Notes under the pieces: model-generated
Databases searched by the model: none
The model's input: only the letters and a program-made list of their open reading frames with translations
What the model was told of the DNA's origin: nothing
Part shown: one piece after another, positions 28,848 to 36,673 of the stretch
How positions within the stretch are numbered: the stretch's first letter is position 1
Layout of the letters: the number at the start of each line of letters is the position of its first letter
Made by a program: the position numbers and the translations under genes
Origin: Actinomycetes bacterium
GTDB taxonomy: Bacteria > Actinomycetota > Acidimicrobiia > Acidimicrobiales > Acidimicrobiaceae
Assembly: GCA_021819725.1 (NCBI GenBank)
Contig: JAKAQR010000001.1
Location: 124,001-188,000, forward strand
Direction of reading: 5' to 3'
DNA: 64,000 nt

Positions 28848-29973
28848 GCTGGGCCCCTACATTCAGTGCCAGACCCACCATCGCGAGAAAGGCGAGCATC
28901 GCCGAACCGCCGTAGCTGATCAACGGCAATGGAATACCTGTAATGGGCATGATCCCTATGGTCATACCCACGTTTTGGAAGACCGAGTAACCGATCCAAG
29001 CCAACCCACCGGCCACGATCAACGTCCCCGTGATGTCCTTTGCCCAGCGCATTGCGCTCCACATTCGCCATATCAGTATCGCGTACCCTGCCAAGAGAGC
29101 GGCGCATCCAACGAAACCAAGTTGTTCTCCAATTGCGGTAAAAATGAAATCGGTCTGCTGTTCAGGCACAAAGGCCAGAGTGGTCTGCGACCCCTTAAAC
29201 AAGCCAACTCCAAAGATATGTCCGGAGCCAATGGCAATCTTGGATTGGGCGAGGTTATATCCGAAGGTCGATGCGTCTGCCTTCGGGTTAAGAAAGGATA
29301 ACAAGCGGTGCAGCTGATAACTCTTGAGGAAACCCACATGAAGGACTGCAATCACTCCAACGACACCCACCACCACGAGCGCGAGCAGATAACGCGCTGG
29401 GACACCCGCCATCACCAGCATCAGCGCCGTGATGATGCCGATGACGATCCCCGTTCCAAGATCAGGCTGTTTGATCACCAACACCATCGGGATACCTCCC
29501 ATCAGGAGGATAGTGATCACCGCCCGGAGATCGATGGGATCATCTCGATTGGCGACGTAGGCGGCGACTCCGAATATGACTCCGATCGGCGCGAACTCTG
29601 AGGGCTGTATCTGAATCGGACCGAGTTGGAACCATCGCTGCGATCCGAGTTGTGAGGTGCCGATCGGCGATAGCACAGCAAGCAGCCCGAGAAGACTAGC
29701 GCCGTAAATGAGATAGGCCAGATGCGCAATCCGTTGATAGTCGATCAACGCGAGGACCACCATCACCACCGCACCGAGCAGAAAGTAAATCGCCTGGCGT
29801 TCAAAGTAGTAATGGCCGGAGATGCCCGCATGCACGAGTTGTTCCTTGGTGGCGGAGTAGATCATGATGACGCCAAAGGCTCCAATCCCTAGCGCCACGA
29901 TCGCTAACAACAGATCGATCCGGCTCAATTCGCGCCAGAGACTCGTCTTGCGACGGACAGCCATCTGGGTCAT
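28828..29973 (-). CDS. rodA: RodA-like SEDS peptidoglycan polymerase
   Basis: Membrane glycosyltransferase expected to polymerise lipid II during cell elongation. The 381-residue length and about 10 hydrophobic segments are typical of RodA. Motifs are LGIGAFGVIMIYSAT near the N-terminus, LGSQRWFQLGPIQIQPSEFA, VIKQPDLGTGIVIGIIT, GLFKGSQTTLAFVPEQQTDFIFTAIGEQLGFVG and PITGIPLPLISYGGSAMLA. Its ATG overlaps the upstream gene's stop by 4 nt (ATGA). It is a second SEDS paralogue beside the FtsW/RodA gene at 18.6 kb. Confidence 0.92.
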   Translation of the reverse strand: MTQMAVRRKTSLWRELSRIDLLLAIVALGIGAFGVIMIYSATKEQLVHAGISGHYYFERQAIYFLLGAVVMVVLALIDYQRIAHLAYLIYGASLLGLLAVLSPIGTSQLGSQRWFQLGPIQIQPSEFAPIGVIFGVAAYVANRDDPIDLRAVITILLMGGIPMVLVIKQPDLGTGIVIGIITALMLVMAGVPARYLLALVVVGVVGVIAVLHVGFLKSYQLHRLLSFLNPKADASTFGYNLAQSKIAIGSGHIFGVGLFKGSQTTLAFVPEQQTDFIFTAIGEQLGFVGCAALLAGYAILIWRMWSAMRWAKDITGTLIVAGGLAWIGYSVFQNVGMTIGIMPITGIPLPLISYGGSAMLAFLAMVGLALNVGAQRARTKS

Positions 29974-30413
29974 GACAGACCCAGAAGCCTTTCGAGGGCA
30001 GATCGGGCCATGACGCTCTGTCCTGCCTCTGCTTGAAAGCGCACCAGCGCGGTGGCGATCCAGTCGGATAGCTTGAGTGTCTCAGTGCGGATTCGCACGC
30101 CGCCCACCACATGATCTACTCGACTCGATTGGACCTTGCCGTCCTTGTCACGTTCTATGATAAATCGTTCAGCACCAACATCGAAGTAGTCGGTACGTTG
30201 CTTACGCTTCGTCTCGGTGTGAAGCCGATCCTTGAACAGCTCTAATACCCGCTCTAGACCCACCGTCTCTAACGCCTGTGCCTCCGCAGCCAGCTTGAAC
30301 AAGTCTGAGGAATCTACCAGACCGTCAGCCGCATCGCCAAAGGCGTCACCTGATTCTTGACCATTCTCTGCTACCATGATAGGTAATAGAGTAATAGCTC
30401 TAACCATCATCAC
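29970..30413 (-). CDS. unrecognised small acidic protein upstream of rodA
   Basis: I do not recognise this 147-residue protein. Residues 30-60 form an Ala/Leu/Glu-rich helical stretch (LFKLAAEAQALETVGLERVLELFKDR written in shorter form: ALETVGLERVLELF). A charged TETKRKQR segment and a beta-like FIIERDKDGKVQSS follow, ending in a helix AGQSVMARSALERLLG. There is no signal peptide or membrane segment if ATG 30377 (MVAENGQ) is used; the longer GTG 30413 start adds 12 mainly hydrophobic residues. It overlaps rodA by 4 nt and is divergent from pspA, so a cell-envelope role is an inference from context only. Confidence 0.6.
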   Translation of the reverse strand: MMMVRAITLLPIMVAENGQESGDAFGDAADGLVDSSDLFKLAAEAQALETVGLERVLELFKDRLHTETKRKQRTDYFDVGAERFIIERDKDGKVQSSRVDHVVGGVRIRTETLKLSDWIATALVRFQAEAGQSVMARSALERLLGLS

Positions 30414-30436
30414 TTTAGGGTTAAGGAGATCCTTTC

Positions 30437-31606
30437 ATGAGCATGTTCAAGCGCGTCTCTCAGGTCTTCCAACAGAAGTCAAATGCACTCCTTGATAAGG
30501 TTGAGGACCCAACGCAGGCCATCGACCTCAGCTACGAGAAGATGCAGGAGAATCTCCAGCAAGTTCGCAGGTCGATCGCCGATGTTCTCACCTCGCAAAA
30601 GCGCCTCGAGGCACAACGAGCACAACTGCAGGCCCAATACGACAAACTGCAGGGTCAAGCACGGCAGGCTCTTCAGCAAGGACAGGAGGATGTCGCGAAG
30701 ATGGCCCTGCAACGAGCTACCGCCATCCAACCCCAGATCGACTCTCTCACCCCGCAGATCAACCAACTCGCCCAGCAAGAGAGTGCGCTAGAGGAGACCG
30801 GTCGAACGCTGAACTCCAAGATCGAGGCCTTTCGCGCACAGCGTGACACCATGAAGGCCCAATACACCGCCGCCAAGGCATCTTCCTCGGCGTTGGAGAA
30901 CCTTACCGGACTCTCAGATCAGATGACAGACGTCAACATGATGATGGATCGCGCCCAAGATAAGATCTCACAGATGCAATCACGGGCTGCAGCCGTCGGC
31001 GAACTAGCGAACTCCGGCGTGCTCGACTCCCCGTCACTCGGCGGCCACGGCGATGATATCGAAGCAGCGCTCGCTCAGAAGTCCTCGGCAAACGACGTGG
31101 ATCTACAACTTGCCGCAATGAAGGCAGAGCTCAACGGTCCAGCCCAGCCAGCGAGTCTTGCAGCGCCGACGAATTCGAACGATACTAAGGAGCTCCATGC
31201 ATCGGACACAACTACCACCGACGCAGCAGCTAGCCCAGCACCGGTGGCCGGTGACTCGTTTGTGGTTCGGGTACTGGGCCAGAACCGTTTCCGCATTCCC
31301 AACTCCATTCGACCAGCCCTCGATGGGCTCGACGCAGCGCTAGAGATGGCGGTTGACAAGAACGACGCTGAATCATTTGCACAACTGGTCAAGCAGCTTG
31401 GGCTTCTCGTCTCAACCAACGGCATAGCTCTGGATGAGACGGACGCCACCAAGGCCGACATCGTCTTGCCAAGTCCAGATATGACTCTCGACGAAGCGAA
31501 GAAACTCTTCTTTGATGCGCCAGCTGCAACACAAGACGCAACGGCTCCGACTACCGGCACTGCCACCAATGAGGTGGGTGCCGCTGCTGAGACGACGGAG
31601 AGCTAA
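30437..31606 (+). CDS. pspA: PspA/IM30 membrane-stress protein fused to a C-terminal PspAA-like domain
   Basis: PspA proteins bind stressed membranes from the cytosolic side and form ESCRT-III-like assemblies. Residues 1-235 are a clear PspA: MFKRVSQVFQQKSNALLDKVEDP, then long coiled-coil helices rich in Gln/Glu/Ala. A Thr/Ala/Asp linker (about 236-270) leads to a compact domain at about 271-365 (VVRVLGQNRFRIP, LDGLDAALEMAVDKNDAESF, ADIVLPSPDMTLDEAKKLF). This resembles PspAA, a partner usually encoded as a separate small protein. AAGGAG lies 8 nt before the ATG. It is divergent from the rodA unit. Confidence 0.87.
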   Translation: MSMFKRVSQVFQQKSNALLDKVEDPTQAIDLSYEKMQENLQQVRRSIADVLTSQKRLEAQRAQLQAQYDKLQGQARQALQQGQEDVAKMALQRATAIQPQIDSLTPQINQLAQQESALEETGRTLNSKIEAFRAQRDTMKAQYTAAKASSSALENLTGLSDQMTDVNMMMDRAQDKISQMQSRAAAVGELANSGVLDSPSLGGHGDDIEAALAQKSSANDVDLQLAAMKAELNGPAQPASLAAPTNSNDTKELHASDTTTTDAAASPAPVAGDSFVVRVLGQNRFRIPNSIRPALDGLDAALEMAVDKNDAESFAQLVKQLGLLVSTNGIALDETDATKADIVLPSPDMTLDEAKKLFFDAPAATQDATAPTTGTATNEVGAAAETTES

Positions 31607-31731
31607 CCCCGCCCTTTGTACTCCGCGACTCGTCGAACCGCGCCAGATTGGTGAGGCAATCGGCGGATCAGGACCGCCCTTGGGTGCCTATCTGCCTGCT
31701 CCGCCCTGTTCTCGATGAGCACTGTCCCCTA

Positions 31732-33714
31732 TCAGAGCAGTCGGCTGAGTTCCTTGATGTCATCGCGCAGTTTTGCAGCCTCCTCAAAACGGAGCTCAGT
31801 GGCGCATGCCTCCATCTCAACGCTCAGCGCGCTGATGACCTCCTGGAGCTGTTCAGGGGCCAAGTGAGCGTAGCGTTCGCCCACCTTTGACCGTCGCAGT
31901 TTGGGGACCCGTGATGGGGAGTTTTCGTCACCCATGAGGTCTCCGAGGCGCGCTGTTACCGTTGTTGGAGTAATCCCACGAATCTCGTTGTAGTGCTCCT
32001 GTACTGCTCGCCTTCGCGCGGTCTCGGAGATGGCATACTCCATAGACCGCGTCACCTTGTCCCCGTAGAGCAAGACCGTACCATGACTATTACGTGCAGC
32101 ACGCCCGATCGTCTGTACCAGCGAGGTTTCGGAGCGCAGAAACCCTTCCTTGTCCGCATCAAGGATGGCCACCAGTGAGACCTCCGGGAGATCGAGACCC
32201 TCCCGCAATAAGTTGATGCCTACAAGCACGTCAAACTCCCCAAGGCGAAGATCACGGATTAGCTCAATACGATCCAGCGTCTCAACATTAGAGTGCAAGT
32301 AACGTACGCGCACCCCGAGTCCCTCGAAATAATCCGTCAGGTCCTCGGCCATCTTCTTTGTCAACGTCGTCACCAAGACACGCTCGTTCACCTCAACCCT
32401 ACGATGGATCTCTCTGAGGAGATCGTCAATCTGCCCTTTGGTAGGACGCACCTCTACAACGGGATCGAGCAGTCCTGTTGGTCGTACAATCTGTTCGACC
32501 ACCGAAGACGATTGGGAGATCTCATAGGGCGCGGGTGTCGCAGAAAGGAAGATGGCCTGGTTGATGCGCTCATAGAACTCGTCAAAACGTAGTGGACGAT
32601 TGTCCATCGCCGATGGTAGGCGAAATCCATGTTCCACGAGGGTCTCCTTGCGCGAGCGATCACCGGCGTACTGACCACGGAGTTGGGGCACGGTGACATG
32701 GCTCTCATCGATGATAAGCAGATAGTCCTGGGGGAAGTAATCTAACAGCGTGTAGGGAGGCTGTCCAGCTTTGCGACCATCGAGATGGCGAGAATAGTTC
32801 TCGATTCCCGAGCAGAATCCGACTTCACCGAGCATCTCGAGATCGAACTCGGTTCGCATCTTGAGACGCTGTGCCTCAAGGAGTTTGCCTTGGTTTTCAA
32901 AGTATCCAAGCTGGTCACGGAGCTCATCCTCAATGCCGTTCATGGCCACTTTGAGACGTTCTGGACTCGCGAGGTAGTGGGTGGCAGGGAAAATCACGAA
33001 CTCGTCCAGATCCTTGACTAATTCGCCGGTCAGGAGGTCAACCTTTGAGATCCTCTCAATCTCGTCGCCAAAGAACTCGATCCTCATGGCGTACTCCTCG
33101 TACGCTGGATGCACCTCAACCGTATCCCCGCGTAATCGAAACTTACCTCGCGATACCTCGACGTCATTGCGCTCATACTGCATCGCCACCAGTGATCGCG
33201 CCATCGTCTGTAGAGAGATAGTCTTGCCACACTGGAGCGGAAGAATCTGGCCCTGGTACTCCTCCGGCGACCCGAGGCCGTAGATACACGAGACCGATGC
33301 GACAACGACGACGTCCCGTCTCGTCAGCAAAGCCGACGTGGCGGCGTGACGCAGACGATCGATCTCATCGTTAATTGACGAATCCTTCTCGATGTAGGTA
33401 TCTGTCGTTGGGAGATACGCTTCCGGCTGGTAGTAGTCATAGTACGAGACGAAGTACTCCACCCGATTATGGGGGAAAAAGCCACGAAACTCATTGGCGA
33501 GCTGCGCTGCAAGCGACTTGTTGGGCGCGATGATCAGTGTTGGACGTTGAACTGCTTCAATGGTCCACGCGATGGTCGCACTCTTGCCCGAGCCAGTGAT
33601 GCCAAGGAGAGTCTGGAACCGCTCGCCATCGGCAACTCCCTTGGCAAGCTCTGCGATAGCCTTCGGTTGATCCCCAGCCGGTTCATAGTTTGAGACCACC
33701 TGAAATTCTGGCAC
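31732..33714 (-). CDS. uvrB: excinuclease ABC subunit B
   Basis: Damage-verifying helicase subunit of nucleotide excision repair. The 660-residue protein starts [18 protein letters not shown]. It has Walker [14 protein letters not shown], the beta-hairpin [58 protein letters not shown] and a C-terminal UVR motif ([19 protein letters not shown]). The GTG start follows a TAGGCT box by 6 nt and no ribosome-binding site is visible, suggesting leaderless expression. In other actinobacteria uvrB lies close to coaE-rpsA-polA, as here, but about 6 kb of other genes intervene. Confidence 0.97.
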   Translation of the reverse strand: MPEFQVVSNYEPAGDQPKAIAELAKGVADGERFQTLLGITGSGKSATIAWTIEAVQRPTLIIAPNKSLAAQLANEFRGFFPHNRVEYFVSYYDYYQPEAYLPTTDTYIEKDSSINDEIDRLRHAATSALLTRRDVVVVASVSCIYGLGSPEEYQGQILPLQCGKTISLQTMARSLVAMQYERNDVEVSRGKFRLRGDTVEVHPAYEEYAMRIEFFGDEIERISKVDLLTGELVKDLDEFVIFPATHYLASPERLKVAMNGIEDELRDQLGYFENQGKLLEAQRLKMRTEFDLEMLGEVGFCSGIENYSRHLDGRKAGQPPYTLLDYFPQDYLLIIDESHVTVPQLRGQYAGDRSRKETLVEHGFRLPSAMDNRPLRFDEFYERINQAIFLSATPAPYEISQSSSVVEQIVRPTGLLDPVVEVRPTKGQIDDLLREIHRRVEVNERVLVTTLTKKMAEDLTDYFEGLGVRVRYLHSNVETLDRIELIRDLRLGEFDVLVGINLLREGLDLPEVSLVAILDADKEGFLRSETSLVQTIGRAARNSHGTVLLYGDKVTRSMEYAISETARRRAVQEHYNEIRGITPTTVTARLGDLMGDENSPSRVPKLRRSKVGERYAHLAPEQLQEVISALSVEMEACATELRFEEAAKLRDDIKELSRLL

Positions 33715-33914
33715 ACACCCAGCCTAGGCGCGTCATAGCTCAAACGTTCACACACAACTATGTGCCATCCATCTCCTTCTCTGACTCGACCCACGTCGCC
33801 ATCTGGTCCAGCGTGCCGCAAGTAGCCAGCCCTACCACACCCTTTCCAAGGACCGGCACTACTGGTGGATCCTGCGTTATCTGACGCCTTGGGCACCACC
33901 AGCGGTTAAGGTAA

Positions 33915-33941
33915 TCGGTAGTTGCACATCGCAACTACCGA
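33915..33941. promoter_or_regulatory. perfect inverted repeat upstream of the dienelactone hydrolase gene
   Basis: TCGGTAGTTGC and GCAACTACCGA are perfect reverse complements (11 bp) around the 5-nt loop ACATC. No T-run follows, so an operator or 5' UTR hairpin is more likely than a terminator. It ends 47 nt before the hydrolase ATG. Confidence 0.5.
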
Positions 33942-33949
33942 CCCACAAC

Positions 33950-33965
33950 GCTCATCCGAATGAGC
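33950..33965. promoter_or_regulatory. second small inverted repeat before the hydrolase gene
   Basis: GCTCAT and ATGAGC form a perfect 6-bp stem around CCGA, 9 nt downstream of the larger inverted repeat and 23 nt before the ATG. If transcribed, the two would make tandem hairpins ahead of the ribosome-binding site GGAGG. Confidence 0.35.
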
Positions 33966-33988
33966 ATGCGACCCGACTTGGAGGTTCC

Positions 33989-34735
33989 ATGACAGATCAT
34001 GCCGTACTTGGAGAAGAGATCGCCTTCCAGGGTGCCAATGGTGACTGGATTGAAGGATTCTACGCTCGTCCACTCGGACGGACCGCGAGAGGTTCCGTGG
34101 TGGTCATCCACCATATGCCTGGCTACGATGAGGCGACGAAGGAGATCGCGCTGCGTTTTGCTCGTCACGGTTATGGGGCACTGATGCCAAATCTCTACTT
34201 TCGCGAGGCACCCACGGCCGCACCAGATGATGCCGCTGCCATCGCACGTGCACAGGGCGGGGTGCCCGATGCACGTCTCCTTGGGGATGTAGGAGGTGCA
34301 CGAGAGTACCTTCTCCATCAACCCGCCGCCAATGGCAAGAGTGCCGTCATCGGCTACTGTTCCGGAGGCCGTCAAGCATTTCTGGCTGGTTGCGAACTCC
34401 CCTTCGATGCCGTGGTGGACTGTTACGGTGCGTTCGTCGTCAATCAACCTCCAAGCGAATCACCTATGAAGGTCAGTGCTGTCATCGATCGTGCAAGCAA
34501 GCTTTCAGGTCCTGTGCTCGGACTCTTTGGCAACGATGACTCCTATCCTGGCCCCGAGGAGGTCAACGCGCTGGATGCGGAGCTGACCAAGCTCAACAAG
34601 CCACACGAATTCCATCGTTACGACGGTGCAGGTCATGCGTTTTTCAACACCGCAGCACCCTCTTACCGACCCGAGGCGGCCAAGGACGCATGGGGGCATA
34701 TCTTCCGCTTCTTCGACACCTACCTGGGGGCGTAA
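33989..34735 (+). CDS. dienelactone hydrolase family protein
   Basis: Alpha/beta hydrolase of the dienelactone hydrolase (carboxymethylenebutenolidase) family, 248 residues, cytosolic. The Cys nucleophile is in GYCSGG, the acid is in GLFGNDDSYPG and the His is in YDGAGHAFFN, so the Cys-Asp-His triad is intact. GFYARPLG near the N-terminus and VVVIHHMPGYDEATKEIA are typical. GGAGG precedes the ATG at good spacing. A DUF6295 gene follows after 5 nt. No aromatic-degradation genes are nearby, so the physiological ester is unknown. Confidence 0.9.
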   Translation: MTDHAVLGEEIAFQGANGDWIEGFYARPLGRTARGSVVVIHHMPGYDEATKEIALRFARHGYGALMPNLYFREAPTAAPDDAAAIARAQGGVPDARLLGDVGGAREYLLHQPAANGKSAVIGYCSGGRQAFLAGCELPFDAVVDCYGAFVVNQPPSESPMKVSAVIDRASKLSGPVLGLFGNDDSYPGPEEVNALDAELTKLNKPHEFHRYDGAGHAFFNTAAPSYRPEAAKDAWGHIFRFFDTYLGA

Positions 34736-34740
34736 CAGCT

Positions 34741-35010
34741 ATGTGCACGTACACCACAGCCACGCTCGACCTCGTCGGAAACGCAAAAAGTGGCTCCGCA
34801 TGGGAACGGGTCAAGACCGTCTCGGTCTATCTCGACCATCCCGTTGCCTTCCCTGCAACCCACTCACTCAACATCGATCTCTTTGCCGACCAGGATAGCC
34901 CCAAACGCAGTGCTGCCCTCGAACTCTCTCCGCGCTCAGCGAAAGAACTCGCCGAGGCTATTCTCACGATGCTTGCACAAGCGCCAGAGGGTCTGCTTGG
35001 CGAGGGTTGA
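34741..35010 (+). CDS. DUF6295-like small protein
   Basis: The 89-residue product starts MCTYTTATLDLVGNAKSGS and contains VYLDHPVAFPATHSLNIDLF, resembling small actinobacterial proteins of the DUF6295 type (MCTY start, DHP, LNIDF). No function is known to me. The frame is open to 34690, but ATG 34741 gives the family N-terminus and begins 5 nt after the hydrolase stop, so the two are almost certainly one operon. Confidence 0.7.
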   Translation: MCTYTTATLDLVGNAKSGSAWERVKTVSVYLDHPVAFPATHSLNIDLFADQDSPKRSAALELSPRSAKELAEAILTMLAQAPEGLLGEG

Positions 35011-35125
35011 ACCACCACTGTGAGTGTCGACAGTGCCCGAGCGTGGCTGTTATCGGCTGTTGCGTAGAATTTCTTAACGTTTCCGCGTGAATACCTTATG
35101 TTTCGTCTAAACTTCCTTGAGTCGT

Positions 35126-35159
35126 TATAGTAGATGCACCGGTGGTGCTTGGATCCAAG
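35126..35159 (+). promoter_or_regulatory. candidate promoter and 12-bp palindrome before the secreted-protein gene
   Basis: TATAGT at 35126-35131 is a good -10 box, giving a 5' UTR of roughly 30 nt. Within it are a short hairpin GCACC-GGT-GGTGC (35136-35148) and a perfect 12-bp palindrome CTTGGATCCAAG (35148-35159) that ends 10 nt before the ATG, where it could act as an operator or occlude translation. No clear -35 box is seen. Confidence 0.4.
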
Positions 35160-35169
35160 GATGGTATAG

Positions 35170-36030
35170 ATGATTCGATCGTTGCTCGCCGTGCCACTCA
35201 TTGCCATGGCGGGCCTCGCCACGAGCCAGGCCCCAGGTGCGGCGCGGCCCACGAGTTCCGCACAACTAACCGCAGCCAGCGCCCCTAGCTTTGGTACCCG
35301 ACAGCCCTTCGCCTGGGGCACCTTCGTCGCCTCTACGGCCTCCATTGATGGTACGGTCACCGGCACAGTCGCATTTTCGCACACCACTCAGAGGGCAACG
35401 TCACGCCCCTTGGAGGCCAAAATGGTGTGCACTAGCGACTCCTGCGGTGCCACACCTCTGGCTTTCGGGCTCGTGGAACAAATCCTGCGCTTGGATGCAA
35501 ATCGGTGGGCGCAGCTCACACCGAATACCACGATCCACTCAGTGCCCAATGGTATACGGATCGCAGGCACCAATGGCACCCTCGATATCGTGGATCTCTC
35601 TACCCTCCCCGCGAAGCCATTTACGGTCTTCATCGACGCCCCTCGCACCGCGACCGTGTTGCTCAACCTCTCTCAACGTGCCGCGCAGACCATCGATGAA
35701 CTGCACACAACGGTGCTCGCAGGTCCGTCAATCGCAAAGGTCCTCTGGAATTTTGCCCAAGCGAGCGTTGTCCGACTACCCAAAACGTCCTTTCTTGGAA
35801 GTGTGCTGGCACCAGTGGCGACGACAATCGGACCAACTGTCATGCGCGGAGACATCCTGACCCAGAACCTCACCATGGGCACACCGACCCCCATGACCAT
35901 CCATGATTCCCAAGCAGGGTTTGATGGTCTCTTGCCACAGTACCCTGTCACCGACCTCCAGAAAGTCCCCTCAGCGAGGTATGATAGCCACTCTGTCGCC
36001 CAGGGCCCACTTCGCATCACTGCACCGTAG
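35170..36030 (+). CDS. secreted protein resembling the choice-of-anchor A domain
   Basis: The 286-residue product begins with a signal peptide (MIRSLLAVPLIAMAGLATSQ, likely cleaved near APGAA). The C-terminal two-thirds resembles choice-of-anchor A/collagen-binding-like domains of surface proteins: TATVLLNLSQRAAQTI, VLWNFAQASVVRLP, FLGSVLAPVATTI and MRGDILTQNLTMG follow the usual order (LiN, lWNF, GsiLAP, G.i.a..L). No sortase motif, membrane anchor or repeat region follows, so it is probably released or held by another partner. Two cysteines (residues about 87 and 92) sit close together. It is monocistronic. Confidence 0.62.
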   Translation: MIRSLLAVPLIAMAGLATSQAPGAARPTSSAQLTAASAPSFGTRQPFAWGTFVASTASIDGTVTGTVAFSHTTQRATSRPLEAKMVCTSDSCGATPLAFGLVEQILRLDANRWAQLTPNTTIHSVPNGIRIAGTNGTLDIVDLSTLPAKPFTVFIDAPRTATVLLNLSQRAAQTIDELHTTVLAGPSIAKVLWNFAQASVVRLPKTSFLGSVLAPVATTIGPTVMRGDILTQNLTMGTPTPMTIHDSQAGFDGLLPQYPVTDLQKVPSARYDSHSVAQGPLRITAP

Positions 36031-36661
36031 GTCTGGAGTGATCCACCTCAGATGAACCACCGCGAACGTTACGGTCGCCATCAAATATCCTCTGTGACCT
36101 CAACGCCGAAGAGGACGTTCGGCTCCGAGGGTCTCGTAGATGTTCTGATCGGTCTTGGCCGCAGATTCTGAACCTCTCTAGGCCCACCAGCCCCGAAGTG
36201 GGACGCAGCGGCTCATTTGTTACCTGCAGTTCGCTCCCCCTCCCCACCTGCATGTTCCCGGTCCCGGATACAGTTGCGCGAAGCCAGCGGAGCTGGGGCG
36301 CGTAGCCGATCACCATGCGTCCCAAGTCAAGGGTCGATATCAACATATCGGTGCCGTTATCACCTTACCATCAACCCACGACGTCCCACAGAGGCGACAT
36401 CGCGGCGCGCCATGACCTACATTCGGCCCTCACGCACCGTTACGTCAGTGCGTCGATCCCAAGTGTGTCACCCCAATGACACCAAGCGGCTACTTCGGTC
36501 GTGAGCATCTCAGCGGTCGCTACAGCAAGAATAGCCCACACCAGGCGCTTCAAGAACACCCACCACAACCAACACGTAACGAAGGAACATCATCTACCGG
36601 TGTTTGCCCCGTCGGCATCACTGCCATCGCACAGCCAGCTCGATCGCCATAAGTCCGTCTC
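36031..36661. other. 630-bp gene-free stretch
   Basis: Between the secreted-protein gene and the M13 peptidase gene I see only short frames on both strands, without ribosome-binding sites or motifs. No strong terminator, RNA gene or repeat was recognised. Confidence 0.45.
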
Positions 36662-36667
36662 TAGGAT
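36662..36667 (+). promoter_or_regulatory. probable -10 box of the M13 peptidase gene (leaderless)
   Basis: TAGGAT ends 6 nt before ATG 36674 and there is no Shine-Dalgarno sequence. The same TAGGAT box at the same distance precedes the ubiB gene. Confidence 0.55.
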
Positions 36668-36673
36668 GAGTAT

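Noticed and set aside
36017..36504. Open frames between the secreted-protein and M13 peptidase genes
   Set aside because: Arg/Ser-rich translations on both strands, no ribosome-binding site; likely chance.
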